Positions 1 through 6,953 of a stretch of 10,919 bases of DNA are shown piece after piece (position 1 is the stretch's first letter; every line of letters starts with the position of its first letter). The position numbers and the translations under genes are program-made. This DNA is from CAVQNQ01 sp964427655. Lineage in GTDB: Bacteria > Acidobacteriota > Terriglobia > Bryobacterales > Bryobacteraceae. Under the pieces are notes generated by a model. That model was not told the origin of the DNA. It saw only the letters and a program-made list of their open reading frames with translations, and did no database searches. The DNA lies in assembly GCA_964427655.1 (NCBI GenBank), contig CAYRWE010000172.1, positions 1-10,919 of the forward strand, written 5' to 3'.

Positions 1-1080
1 GGCTACCGTCTCTAACTGGTCCACCGAGAGCAGCACCTCGGCCCCGCCTCCATTGCCGGGGGACGGCACGGGAACCCGGCGGTTGCGCAACGGTCGCCCC
101 GTTTGCGCGGCCTGCGCCACCAGCAACCCCATGGTGGTCCCGGGAGGGAAGACATCGGCGATGGATTGGCCGGGCAGATCGGCGCGGACCTTCCCTAGGA
201 ACTTCTCCACCGAACCGGATGCGAATACCAGCCGCTGCTCGCGGCTGAAGATGAATACGGCGTCCTCCAGATCCTGCAGGAGGTGGTCGATATTGCCGCG
301 CAGGTCCGAAACCTCGTACTGGGCCCCGCGTAAGCGTTGGCTTAGCAGGCTGACTTTAGAAGCCATCAGCGAGAGCTCGTCGGTGGCCTTGCTCTTGGAC
401 TCCAGTTTCTCCGGCTCGTACTCGCCCTTAGCCACCATGTCGAGCATCTGCCCCACCAGCCGCAGCGGCCGGAACATCACCGCCGAGAAGAGAAAGGTCA
501 GCACCACCGCGCCGAAAATCGAGAGCACCGCTACGCGCGCGTTCTTCTGCAGATCCGGGGCGATCACCGAGCGGATCAGCGCCGGGAAGATCACCACGCG
601 GACGTCCAGCAGCGTCTGTTCGCCCGAACCGAGCGGCTGAGAAAGCTGGTAGTAATCCTTGTCGTTCCACAGCACGCGGACCTTATCGATCCAGCTCGAT
701 TGCGTTACCAGCGGGAGGAAATCCTTATAGGGAGGCGCGTGCACACCCTGGCGGTCGGGCGAGCTGTCGAGCAGGATCTCGTCCTCCCCGTGCGGGTCCA
801 CCACCGCCACTTCGAGTATGGGCTTCTCCGCCGCAACGATGTTGCGGAACAGCGAGACCAGCCCCGGATCGCGCAAGGCCTCGCGGAGCGGCAGCTTGAG
901 CTGGCGGTTAAGTGCCGACTTCACCTGGTCGGCGGCCACCGCCTTCAGCGTTTCGGCGCGCTCCAGCGTGACGTCGAACTGGAATTCCATCTCATGGGTC
1001 AGATTAAAGACCGAGATCACCGTCACCATGAGGGTGGCCAGCAGCACGTAACCGAGCGTCAGCTTGGCCTGCAGGTTCAT
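1..1080 (-). CDS. Membrane sensor protein (TM-sensor-TM-HAMP-PAS), probably a histidine kinase; C-terminus beyond window
   Basis: An uninterrupted frame of 360 codons begins at an ATG at 1080 and runs off the left edge without a stop. Reading it from the minus strand gives a hydrophobic helix at about residues 8-26, an extracytoplasmic region at about 27-180, and a second hydrophobic helix at about 182-203. A HAMP-like linker follows at about 203-255, with FRPLRLVGQMLDMVAKGEY at its start and a DELSLMASKVSLLSQRL helix. A PAS-like segment begins at about 264 (EDAVFIFSREQRLVFASGS). This order is typical of two-component sensor kinases, where the periplasmic part senses a signal and HAMP and PAS relay it to HisKA/HATPase domains. 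Those catalytic domains would lie outside the window, so a GGDEF or other output is not excluded. The start lies 4 bp after the quinone oxidoreductase stop, which suggests co-transcription. No strong Shine-Dalgarno is visible. The sensed ligand cannot be inferred. Confidence 0.85.
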   Translation of the reverse strand, partial: MNLQAKLTLGYVLLATLMVTVISVFNLTHEMEFQFDVTLERAETLKAVAADQVKSALNRQLKLPLREALRDPGLVSLFRNIVAAEKPILEVAVVDPHGEDEILLDSSPDRQGVHAPPYKDFLPLVTQSSWIDKVRVLWNDKDYYQLSQPLGSGEQTLLDVRVVIFPALIRSVIAPDLQKNARVAVLSIFGAVVLTFLFSAVMFRPLRLVGQMLDMVAKGEYEPEKLESKSKATDELSLMASKVSLLSQRLRGAQYEVSDLRGNIDHLLQDLEDAVFIFSREQRLVFASGSVEKFLGKVRADLPGQSIADVFPPGTTMGLLVAQAAQTGRPLRNRRVPVPSPGNGGGAEVLLSVDQLETVA

Positions 1081-1084
1081 GGAA

Positions 1085-2056
1085 TCAGGAGACCGCGAGC
1101 AGCAACTTCCCCGCCGTCGCGCGGCTTTCGAGCGCCCGGTGCGCCTCGGCCGCATCAGCCAGCGGGAAGACGCGGTCGATGCGCAGCTTCAGCTTTCCGG
1201 CGGCCATCCAGTTCAGGACGTCGTTCGCGCGCCACAACAGCTCTTCGCGCGTGCGCACGTAGGCGGCCAGCGACGGCCGCGTCAGGAAAAGCGAACCTTT
1301 GGCGTTGAGAATATTGGGATCGAAAGGCGGCACGGGCCCGCTGGATTGTCCGAACAGAGCCATCAGGCCGCGCGGGCGCAGCGAGTTTAGGCTCTTGTCG
1401 AAGGTGGTCTTGCCCACCGAATCGTAGACCACGTCCACGCCGGCGCCGCCGGTGAGGCGCTTCACCTCGGCTTCGAAATCTTGGCGCGTATAAATGATGG
1501 CCTCGTCGGCGCCGTTCTCGCGCGCGATGCGCGCTTTCTCGTCGGTCGAGACCGTGCCGAAGACGCGCGCGCCCAGCATATGGGCCATCTGCACGGTCAG
1601 CCCGCCCGCGCCGCCGGCGGCCGCGTGTACCAGGCAGCTATCGCCGGCCTTGAGGGGATAGGTGGAATGCGTGAGGTAATGCGCGGTCATGCCTTGCAGC
1701 ATGGCGGCCGCGGCGCTCTTAAAATCCACTCCGTCGGGGATGCGGATAAGCTGGGCAGCCGGGACCACCGCGAACTCCGCATAGGAACCGCGCGCCATGG
1801 CATAGGCCACGCGATCGCCGGGAACCAACTCGGTGACTCCGGGGCCCAGGGCCTCGACGGTGCCGGCGCCCTCGCTGCCGGGCGTCAGCGGCAGATCGGC
1901 CTTATACAACCCCATGCGGAAGTAGATATCGATAAAGTTCACGCCGCTGGCCGCGATGCGCACCAGCGCTTCGTGAGGACCCGGAGCCGGTGTCGGGACC
2001 TCCACCAACCGCATTCGTTCGGGACCGCCGGTTTCGAAGACTTGTATGGCTTTCAT
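1085..2056 (-). CDS. qor: NAD(P)H:quinone oxidoreductase, zeta-crystallin/QOR type (MDR superfamily)
   Basis: This 323-residue protein is of normal length for the zinc-free medium-chain quinone oxidoreductases, which reduce quinones or alkenals with NADPH in the cytosol. The N-terminal GroES-like domain has the QOR hallmark SGVNFIDIYFRMGLY at 37-51 and PLTPGSEGAG at 56-65. The Rossmann domain has HAAAGGAGGLTVQ at 144-156 as the nucleotide-binding loop and TVSTDEKARIARENGADEAI just after. GVDVVYDSVGK (206-216) and LRPRGLMALFGQSSG (226-240) are also typical. The cysteine ligands of zinc alcohol dehydrogenases are absent. The ATG at 2056 has no visible Shine-Dalgarno, but a 5-codon frame (MKAIL, 2070-2053) overlaps it as ATGA, so translation may be coupled. 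It sits upstream of the sensor gene in an apparent operon. The physiological substrate is unknown. Confidence 0.93.
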   Translation of the reverse strand: MKAIQVFETGGPERMRLVEVPTPAPGPHEALVRIAASGVNFIDIYFRMGLYKADLPLTPGSEGAGTVEALGPGVTELVPGDRVAYAMARGSYAEFAVVPAAQLIRIPDGVDFKSAAAAMLQGMTAHYLTHSTYPLKAGDSCLVHAAAGGAGGLTVQMAHMLGARVFGTVSTDEKARIARENGADEAIIYTRQDFEAEVKRLTGGAGVDVVYDSVGKTTFDKSLNSLRPRGLMALFGQSSGPVPPFDPNILNAKGSLFLTRPSLAAYVRTREELLWRANDVLNWMAAGKLKLRIDRVFPLADAAEAHRALESRATAGKLLLAVS

Positions 2057-2070
2057 AAGATGGCTTTCAT
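2046..2070. repeat. 11-bp tandem duplication across the qor start codon
   Basis: ATGGCTTTCAT occurs at 2046-2056 and again at 2060-2070. On the minus strand this repeats the first codons of qor (ATG AAA GCC AT) 14 bp upstream, out of frame. The upstream copy encodes only MKAIL before a TGA that overlaps the qor ATG. Confidence 0.85.
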
Positions 2071-2172
2071 CAGTGGGTGGGAAACCAGCTCAACGCGGAG
2101 ACGCGGAGACGCGGAGTTCTCGCGGAGAAACACTAAGGTTAAACGCTGCGCCGATTTGCACAGGGGGCGATA

Positions 2173-2394
2173 GGAAGAAAAGTCAAAACCTGAGATCACG
2201 GAGGAAGCGGAGATTCGTGCTCGGGGGCGCGATCTGGCTAATAGGTTCGGACGGGTTACTAACTTACCGCGGAGGCGCGGAGGCGCGGAGCTCTCGCGGA
2301 GAAATACTGGTTTCACGGCCGCACCTCTCGGCAAAGCCCGGCCCCAAACACGGACCTCCGCTCCCTCCGTGATCTCAGGTTTTGACTTCCTTCC
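2173..2394. repeat. Long inverted repeat pair inside the repeat block
   Basis: The arms are 2173-2219 and 2349-2394. Within them 2180-2203 and 2365-2388 are perfect reverse complements over 24 bp, and the flanking bases match with a few differences. The loop of about 130 bp contains a CGCGGAG unit and one copy of the 25-bp direct repeat. A transcript from either strand could fold into a long hairpin. Confidence 0.85.
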
Positions 2395-2510
2395 CGTTCC
2401 CTCGGCACCACGACACCCGAATCCTCCCCCAATTACTTCTTCGCGAACCTCCGCGTCTCCGCGCCTCCGCGTTGTGCTGGTTCTGCGGCCGCACCTCTCG
2501 CCAAAGACCG
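2316..2510. repeat. 25-bp direct repeat pair inside the repeat block
   Basis: The copies at 2316-2340 and 2486-2510 share CGGCCGCACCTCTCG and the bases after it, with two mismatches in 25 bp. Each copy follows a CGCGGAG-type unit, which suggests that a larger module was duplicated. Confidence 0.8.
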
Positions 2511-2534
2511 ACCGCGCCTCCGCGTTGAGCTGGT

Positions 2535-3095
2535 TCAAAACCCGCACGCCCTCCGAATCCCCCGCCTACCGTGCACAACCGTTGCATAGAGTAGCAGATA
2601 CAATAATGTCACCGGTAACGAAAAGAGGCGTACCAGCGTGCGGACAGCGCCCGCCCCGGCTAGCCCGGAGCGGAACAGTACAAACTGCCAGATGGGTCCC
2701 AAATGATGCCGGTCGAACCAGAAATAATCCCCGTTTTCATTGATAACGAACAGCTTAGCTGGAATCATCCCGGCCAGCACCCACTTCCACTTGGTCATCA
2801 GCGGCTCGCCCGAGCAGACAATTCCCATCAGCCCGTAGCGATTGCCGGCCAGTTCGCGATAGAGCTTGCGGCGCCCCGCGCGGCCGCGGTAGTCACCCAC
2901 GCGGTAGAGTCGCGTATTGCCTGGCTCGAACCCGCGCGGCAGGGTCGTGTAGCAGGTGACCAGGTCGATGGGCATTTCGTCGCCCCAGGTCCGGCGCAGA
3001 CCGCCGATGAGACCCTCCAGGAGTCCCCGCGACCCGCTCTCCACCAGCAGAATGGCCTTCACGGGCGGCTGCCGCCCCGTCAGAACGTAGCGCAC
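2535..3095 (-). CDS. Conserved membrane-anchored protein of unknown function (acidobacterial type)
   Basis: The frame reads 186 codons from a GTG at 3095. A second GTG at 3062 (residue 12) is at least as likely a start, because it begins the conserved-looking stretch KAILLVESGSRGLLEGLI and lengthens the otherwise 41-bp divergent gap to murQ. The N-terminal part alternates beta and alpha segments (ILLVESGSR, IDLVTCYT, GLMGIVCSGEP, AKLFVINENGDY), which resembles a Rossmann-like or glycosyltransferase-B-like fold. A hydrophobic C-terminal helix follows at about 155-174, then a basic tail. I associate this pattern with conserved acidobacterial proteins encoded near cell-envelope genes, but I know of no tested function. 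The TGA stop overlaps the outermost bases of the adjoining repeat block, so the repeat may have set the present C-terminus. Confidence 0.75.
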   Translation of the reverse strand: MRYVLTGRQPPVKAILLVESGSRGLLEGLIGGLRRTWGDEMPIDLVTCYTTLPRGFEPGNTRLYRVGDYRGRAGRRKLYRELAGNRYGLMGIVCSGEPLMTKWKWVLAGMIPAKLFVINENGDYFWFDRHHLGPIWQFVLFRSGLAGAGAVRTLVRLFSLPVTLLYLLLYATVVHGRRGIRRACGF

Positions 3096-3136
3096 TACTC
3101 GAATATATCGTGGTGCTAGCCTGAAGGAGACTGCGA
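3096..3136. promoter_or_regulatory. Divergent gap upstream of murQ, with Shine-Dalgarno and AT-rich -10 candidate
   Basis: AAGGAGA at 3124-3130 is a good ribosome binding site, 7 bp before the murQ ATG. The only AT-rich stretch, GAATATATCG at 3101-3110, could supply a -10 for either strand: TATATC forward, TATATT on the minus strand. No convincing -35 is seen, so the promoter call is tentative. Confidence 0.35.
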
Positions 3137-4045
3137 ATGCTGGAGAAACTCCTCACCGAGCAGCCCAACCCCGCCACGGCCGCCATCGACACGCTGCCCA
3201 CGGCTGAGATGCTGCGCGCCATCAACACCGAAGACCGGCTGGTGGCCGAAGCTGTGGGGCGCGAGATTCCCGTGATCGCGCGCGCCGTGGATGCCATTGC
3301 CGCGGCCTTCGAGCGGGGCGGGCGGCTGTTCTATATCGGCGCGGGCACCAGCGGACGGCTGGGCGTGCTGGACGCCTCGGAGTGCCCTCCTACTTTCGGC
3401 GCCGACCCCGCCATGGTGCAGGGCATCATCGCGGGCGGCGAGCCGGCCCTCTGCCGCGCCACGGAGGCCACCGAGGACGATCCTGAAATGGGCGCGGCCG
3501 ACCTGAATTCGCGCGCCTTCATCCCCCGCGACGTGTTGGTGGGTATAGCTGCCAGCGGCCGAACGCCCTACGTCTTGGGCGCGGTGTCCCACGCGCACGC
3601 CCTGGGCGCCATCACCGTGGGGATAAGCTGCACGCCCGATTCCGAGCTGGCGCGCGCCGTCGATATTCCCATCTCTCCGCTGGTGGGGCCCGAGGTAGTG
3701 GCCGGCTCCACGCGCCTGAAAGCCGGGACGGCCCAGAAGCTGGTGCTCAATATGCTCACCACGGGAGCCTTCATTCGGCTGGGATACGTTTACGGCAACC
3801 TGATGGTGAACGTCGAGCCGCGTAACGAGAAACTGCGCGACCGCGCCCGCCGCATCGTGGCCCAGGCCGCCGGAGTCCCGTACGCACGGGCCGGAGAGTT
3901 GCTCGACGCGGCTGGCGGAAGCGTTCGCGCGGCAATTCTGATGGAATCGGCCGGGATCGGCCTGGCCGAAGCCGAGCGGCGCCTGAAGGCGGCCGGCGGG
4001 AGGCTGGCGCGGGCTTTGGCGAAGGACGGAAATTGCGATGGATAA
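3137..4045 (+). CDS. murQ: N-acetylmuramic acid 6-phosphate etherase
   Basis: MurQ splits the lactyl ether of MurNAc-6-phosphate to give GlcNAc-6-phosphate and D-lactate, a cytosolic step of peptidoglycan recycling. The 302-residue length is normal for the family. The protein is an SIS-domain enzyme with GAGTSGRLGVLDASECPPTF at 68-87. E82 in that motif and E113 in TEDDPEMG correspond to the two catalytic acids known in Escherichia coli MurQ. GIAASGRTPY, the segment around VVAGSTRLKAGTAQK, and NLMVNVEPRNEKL are also diagnostic. The C-terminal three-helix region (LLDAAGGSVRAAILM onward) is the usual UBA-like tail. The ATG at 3137 has a clear AAGGAG site. The stop overlaps the murA start by 8 bp, so the two are probably translationally coupled. 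Confidence 0.97.
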   Translation: MLEKLLTEQPNPATAAIDTLPTAEMLRAINTEDRLVAEAVGREIPVIARAVDAIAAAFERGGRLFYIGAGTSGRLGVLDASECPPTFGADPAMVQGIIAGGEPALCRATEATEDDPEMGAADLNSRAFIPRDVLVGIAASGRTPYVLGAVSHAHALGAITVGISCTPDSELARAVDIPISPLVGPEVVAGSTRLKAGTAQKLVLNMLTTGAFIRLGYVYGNLMVNVEPRNEKLRDRARRIVAQAAGVPYARAGELLDAAGGSVRAAILMESAGIGLAEAERRLKAAGGRLARALAKDGNCDG

Positions 4046-5294
4046 GTTCGTAATCGCGGGCGGCAACGCCCTGCATGGAGAGATCGAGACCAACGGATCG
4101 AAGAACGCCGCGCTCCCCGCGCTGGCGGCGGCGCTGCTGACCGATGAGCCTGTCACGCTCCGGCGCATTCCGCGCGTGCGGGATATCCGCACCATGCAGC
4201 GCCTGCTGGTGGATATCGGTTCCAAGGTCGAAACCGAGGGCGAGACGGTCCGCCTGCACACGCCGCGCATTGTCTGCCCCGAAGCGCCTTACGAGCTGGT
4301 GAAAACCATGCGCGCTTCGAGCCTGGTGTTGGGGCCGATGCTGGCGCGTTCGGGACGCGCGCGTGTTTCGCTGCCGGGCGGCTGCGCCATCGGAGCGCGG
4401 CCAATCAACCTGCACATCTTCGGCCTCGAGCGGCTCGGCGCGCGCATCCACCAGACACATGGCTACATCGAAGCCGAAGCCGCCGAGGGCCTCCAGGGCG
4501 CGGCGGTCCACTTCGACCGTATCACCGTGACGGGCACAGAGGATCTCATGATGGCCGCCGTCCTGGCGCGCGGCGAGACCGTGCTGCGCAACGCCGCGCG
4601 CGAGCCGGAGGTGGTGGACCTGGCGGAGTTACTCACTGCCATGGGCGCACGCATCGAAGGCGCCGGCACCTCGACCATCCGCGTGGAGGGCGTCGAGCGG
4701 CTGCACGGCGCCGAGCACACCATCATCCCGGACCGCATCGAAGCCGGAACCTTCCTGGTGGCCGGCGCCATCACGGGAGGCGATCTCACCGTGACCGGCT
4801 GCGTGCCCGAGCACGTGGGGGCGCTGGTGGCCAAGCTGCAACAGGCCGGGGCCGAGGTGACGCAACCGGATTCCGCGACCTTGCGCGTGCGCGCGAGCGG
4901 CCGCCTGCGCTCGGTGGATATGACCACCGAGGAATATCCAGGCTTCGCCACCGATCTGCAGGCCCAGTACATGGCCCTGATGACGCAGGCGGAGGGCATC
5001 GCCATCATCGTCGAGACGATATTCGAAAACCGCTTCATGCACGCGCAGGAGATGGCCCGCATGGGCGCCAACATCCGCCTGGATGGCAAGCAGGCCATTG
5101 TGGCGGGCCCGCGGCCGCTCACCGGCGCCGGCGTGATCGCTTCGGACCTGCGGGCCAGCGCCTCGCTGGTGCTGGCGGCGCTGGTGGCGCAGGGCGAAAC
5201 CGTGATCGACCGGGTTTACCATATCGACCGCGGCTATGAGAAAATCGAGGCGAAACTGGCGCGGGCGGGCGCCAAAATTCAGCGCGTGGAGTGA
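4038..5294 (+). CDS. murA: UDP-N-acetylglucosamine 1-carboxyvinyltransferase
   Basis: MurA transfers enolpyruvate from PEP to UDP-GlcNAc, the first committed step of peptidoglycan synthesis in the cytosol. The protein has the full family length of 418 residues. It carries the substrate-binding NGSKNAALP (K22, N23) and the active-site loop PGGCAIGARP. C116 is the PEP-reactive cysteine, the residue attacked by fosfomycin. R92 (TMRASS), R121 and D306 (EYPGFATDLQAQ) match the known catalytic and binding positions. The C-terminal HIDRGYEKIEAKL motif is also typical. Because cysteine, not aspartate, occupies the loop, fosfomycin sensitivity is expected from family knowledge. The gene starts inside the end of murQ, with GAAGGACGG upstream of the ATG as a ribosome site. 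Confidence 0.98.
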   Translation: MDKFVIAGGNALHGEIETNGSKNAALPALAAALLTDEPVTLRRIPRVRDIRTMQRLLVDIGSKVETEGETVRLHTPRIVCPEAPYELVKTMRASSLVLGPMLARSGRARVSLPGGCAIGARPINLHIFGLERLGARIHQTHGYIEAEAAEGLQGAAVHFDRITVTGTEDLMMAAVLARGETVLRNAAREPEVVDLAELLTAMGARIEGAGTSTIRVEGVERLHGAEHTIIPDRIEAGTFLVAGAITGGDLTVTGCVPEHVGALVAKLQQAGAEVTQPDSATLRVRASGRLRSVDMTTEEYPGFATDLQAQYMALMTQAEGIAIIVETIFENRFMHAQEMARMGANIRLDGKQAIVAGPRPLTGAGVIASDLRASASLVLAALVAQGETVIDRVYHIDRGYEKIEAKLARAGAKIQRVE

Positions 5295-5301
5295 TCGCCA
5301 A

Positions 5302-5667
5302 ATGCAGCATAATCCCGGATTTCTCAAGCTGGTGGATGAGGCCAGAGGCCGCATTCATGAGATCGATATCGCCGGCTACCTGAACATGCGGAAGGCGGGC
5401 GAGGCGCACGTGCTGGTGGACACGCGCGAGGAGAGCGAATGGAACGCCGGCCACGTCAAAGGCGCGGTGCACCTGGGCAAGGGCATCATCGAGCGCGACG
5501 TCGAAACGCGCTATCCCGATAAGGCCACGCGCCTGGTGCTCTATTGCGGCGGAGGCTTTCGCTCCGCGCTGGCTGCCGACAATCTCCGCCAGATGGGTTA
5601 CGCGGAGGCCATCTCGCTCGATGGCGGCTGGCGGGCGCTCAAGGAATCCGGTTTGGAACTGGAATAG
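5302..5667 (+). CDS. Single-domain rhodanese-like sulfurtransferase
   Basis: I chose the ATG at 5302, 8 bp after the murA stop, because GGAG at 5288-5291 is well spaced and earlier starts would lie inside murA. The 121-residue protein is one rhodanese domain with no signal peptide. LVDTREESEWNAGHVKGAVHL at 38-58 is the family's first conserved motif. YCGGGFRSALAADNL at 81-95 is the active loop, with C82 as the predicted persulfide-forming cysteine and R87-S88 shaping the loop. It would move sulfane sulfur from a donor to an acceptor in the cytosol, but the partners are not evident. The short gap puts it in the murQ-murA transcription unit. A functional tie to peptidoglycan synthesis is not established. 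Confidence 0.92.
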   Translation: MQHNPGFLKLVDEARGRIHEIDIAGYLNMRKAGEAHVLVDTREESEWNAGHVKGAVHLGKGIIERDVETRYPDKATRLVLYCGGGFRSALAADNLRQMGYAEAISLDGGWRALKESGLELE

Positions 5668-5717
5668 ACGCTGGGCAGGCTCAAGCGTGCCCCACCTGCG
5701 TGCGAAAATAGATCTAT

Positions 5718-6839
5718 ATGCGTCTCCGTACCCTGGCTGCTGTCTTCGCGGCTTGTCTGATCGCGTTGGGCCAGTCCCAAAGTCTGTCGCTGGCGCAGTT
5801 GCTTTCGTTCATTCAATCCTCCCAGAAGATGATCACCGAAGGCAAAATGACGGACCGCGAGGTGGCCAAGTTTCTGGGCAACATTAAGCTCACCGAGCGT
5901 CTGGATGAGCGCGTGATCGAGGATCTGCAGGGCCAGGGGGTCGGCCCCAAGACGATCCTGGCGCTCAACCATCTGCGCGATGTGTCGCAGGGGCTGGCCG
6001 CCGCCGCGCCCATCGCGCCCAAGCTGCCGCCCAAGCCGATTCCGCCGCCTACTTCCGAGGAGCAGGCCGCCATCATCGACGACATGCGCCAGTATGCGCT
6101 GGGCTACAGCAAGAATCTGCCCGATTTCATTTGCACCCAGGTCACCCGGCGCTACGCCGCGGCCAAGCCAGGCTCGCGTTACGGAGGCCGCGCGGGCAGC
6201 GACCCATCCTGGCAAAAGCAGGACGAGCTGACCATCCGGCTGAGCTACTTCGATCAGAAGGAAAACTACAAACTCATTCTGGTCAACAGCACGCCCGCCA
6301 CGCAGGAATATGCCAACCTGGGCGGCTCCACGTCCTACGGCGATTTCGGCAGCATGCTCAAGGAGATTTTCGAGCCTTCCTCGCAGGCCCATTTCGAATG
6401 GGACCATTGGGGCACCTTGCGCGGCCAGCGCGTCCTGGCCTTCACTTACTCGATTACCCAGAGCCGCTCGCAGTATCACATCATCGTGAAGGACCAGCAC
6501 CTGGATATCGTCACCGGCTATCACGGCCTGATCGAGGTGGATAAGGACGCGCACGCCATCCTGCGGCTGACCGTGGTGGCCGACACGATCCCACCGGATT
6601 TCCCCATCCGCGCGGCCAGCGAGACTCTCGATTACGATTTCACGGACATCTCCGGCCACACCTTCCTGCTGCCGCTGAAGGGTGAGTTATTGAGCGACGC
6701 GGGCGAATACCTCACGCGCAACATCCTCGAATTTCACATGTACCGGAAGTATTCGGCCGATTCGGAAGTCAAATACGATTCCGATATCACCTCCGCGCCG
6801 CCGCCCCTGCCGGACGACAAAACACGCGAAAAGCCATAG
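5718..6839 (+). CDS. Secreted protein of unknown function, acidobacterial family
   Basis: The 373-residue product begins with a signal peptide (MRLRTLAAVFAACLIALG); cleavage is likely after residue 18. A helical domain follows at about 22-90, ending in LDERVIEDLQGQGVGPKTIL, which has a helix-hairpin-helix look. A proline-rich linker (APKLPPKPIPPPT) comes next. The large C-terminal part, from about residue 115, contains YSKNLPDFICTQVTRRY and beta-rich stretches such as KDQHLDIVTGYHGLIEVDKD. Such architecture with an N-L-P-x-F-x-C motif recalls uncharacterised secreted proteins common in Acidobacteriota; I infer this from memory. The beta-rich half could be a lipoprotein-carrier-like or adhesive fold, but no catalytic motif is visible. 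There is no clear Shine-Dalgarno. It lies 50 bp after the rhodanese and may share its transcript. Confidence 0.8.
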   Translation: MRLRTLAAVFAACLIALGQSQSLSLAQLLSFIQSSQKMITEGKMTDREVAKFLGNIKLTERLDERVIEDLQGQGVGPKTILALNHLRDVSQGLAAAAPIAPKLPPKPIPPPTSEEQAAIIDDMRQYALGYSKNLPDFICTQVTRRYAAAKPGSRYGGRAGSDPSWQKQDELTIRLSYFDQKENYKLILVNSTPATQEYANLGGSTSYGDFGSMLKEIFEPSSQAHFEWDHWGTLRGQRVLAFTYSITQSRSQYHIIVKDQHLDIVTGYHGLIEVDKDAHAILRLTVVADTIPPDFPIRAASETLDYDFTDISGHTFLLPLKGELLSDAGEYLTRNILEFHMYRKYSADSEVKYDSDITSAPPPLPDDKTREKP

Positions 6840-6953
6840 CAAATCGCTCCGGCGGACGAAGCCGGCCGTGCAATGTGATACTTTCGAATTTCAGGCACCT
6901 GCATTCGCGCGCGGTGCACATCCGCCAAAACCCGCCTGAGGTGAGGTCAATCG
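6840..6953 (+). promoter_or_regulatory. proC: Leader of proC with ribosome binding site
   Basis: This 114-bp gap has GAGGTGAGG at 6939-6947, a good ribosome site just before the proC ATG at 6954. TGTGATACT at 6874-6882 resembles an extended -10 element, but no -35 is visible. A short CCGGC/GCCGG hairpin at 6849-6865 lacks a T-tract, so I do not call a terminator. Confidence 0.4.

Larger units (their letters stand above)
2081..2536. repeat. Nested extragenic repeat block built of CGCGGAG-type units
   Basis: The 480-bp gap between the two minus-strand genes is almost entirely repeats. Plus-oriented CGCGGAGACGCGGAG-type units lie at 2083-2130 and 2261-2305. Inverted relatives lie at 2434-2482 and 2511-2536. 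The outer ends form an exact 18-bp inverted repeat (2083-2100 against 2518-2535). Inside sit an inverted pair (2173-2219 and 2349-2394) and a 25-bp direct pair (2316-2340 and 2486-2510). Open frames here encode only low-complexity RLRV/RRRG-type peptides and are not genes. Similar CGCGGAG-rich intergenic repeats occur in many environmental bacteria; that is general knowledge, not something tested here. The block could act as a structured RNA spacer, terminator or mobile non-coding repeat. The function is unknown. Confidence 0.85.

Noticed and set aside
53..640. 195-codon plus-strand frame at the left end
   Set aside because: It is antisense to the sensor protein, whose frame is open over all 360 codons and shows TM, HAMP and PAS segments.
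2081..2536. CRISPR array
   Set aside because: Repeat copies differ in orientation, length and spacing, and no unique regular spacers are present.
2053..2743. Several open frames with RLRV/RRRG-type peptides
   Set aside because: They translate the CGCGGAG repeat units in different frames and are low-complexity artefacts.
3116..4270. 384-codon minus-strand frame across murQ and murA
   Set aside because: It is a shadow of two well-supported genes on the plus strand and shows no recognisable motif.
5668..5717. Terminator between the rhodanese and the secreted protein genes
   Set aside because: The ACGCT/AGCGT pairing is short with a long loop and there is no T-tract.
6849..6865. Terminator hairpin after the secreted protein gene
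   Set aside because: The stem is only 5 bp with a 7-base loop and no T-tract follows.
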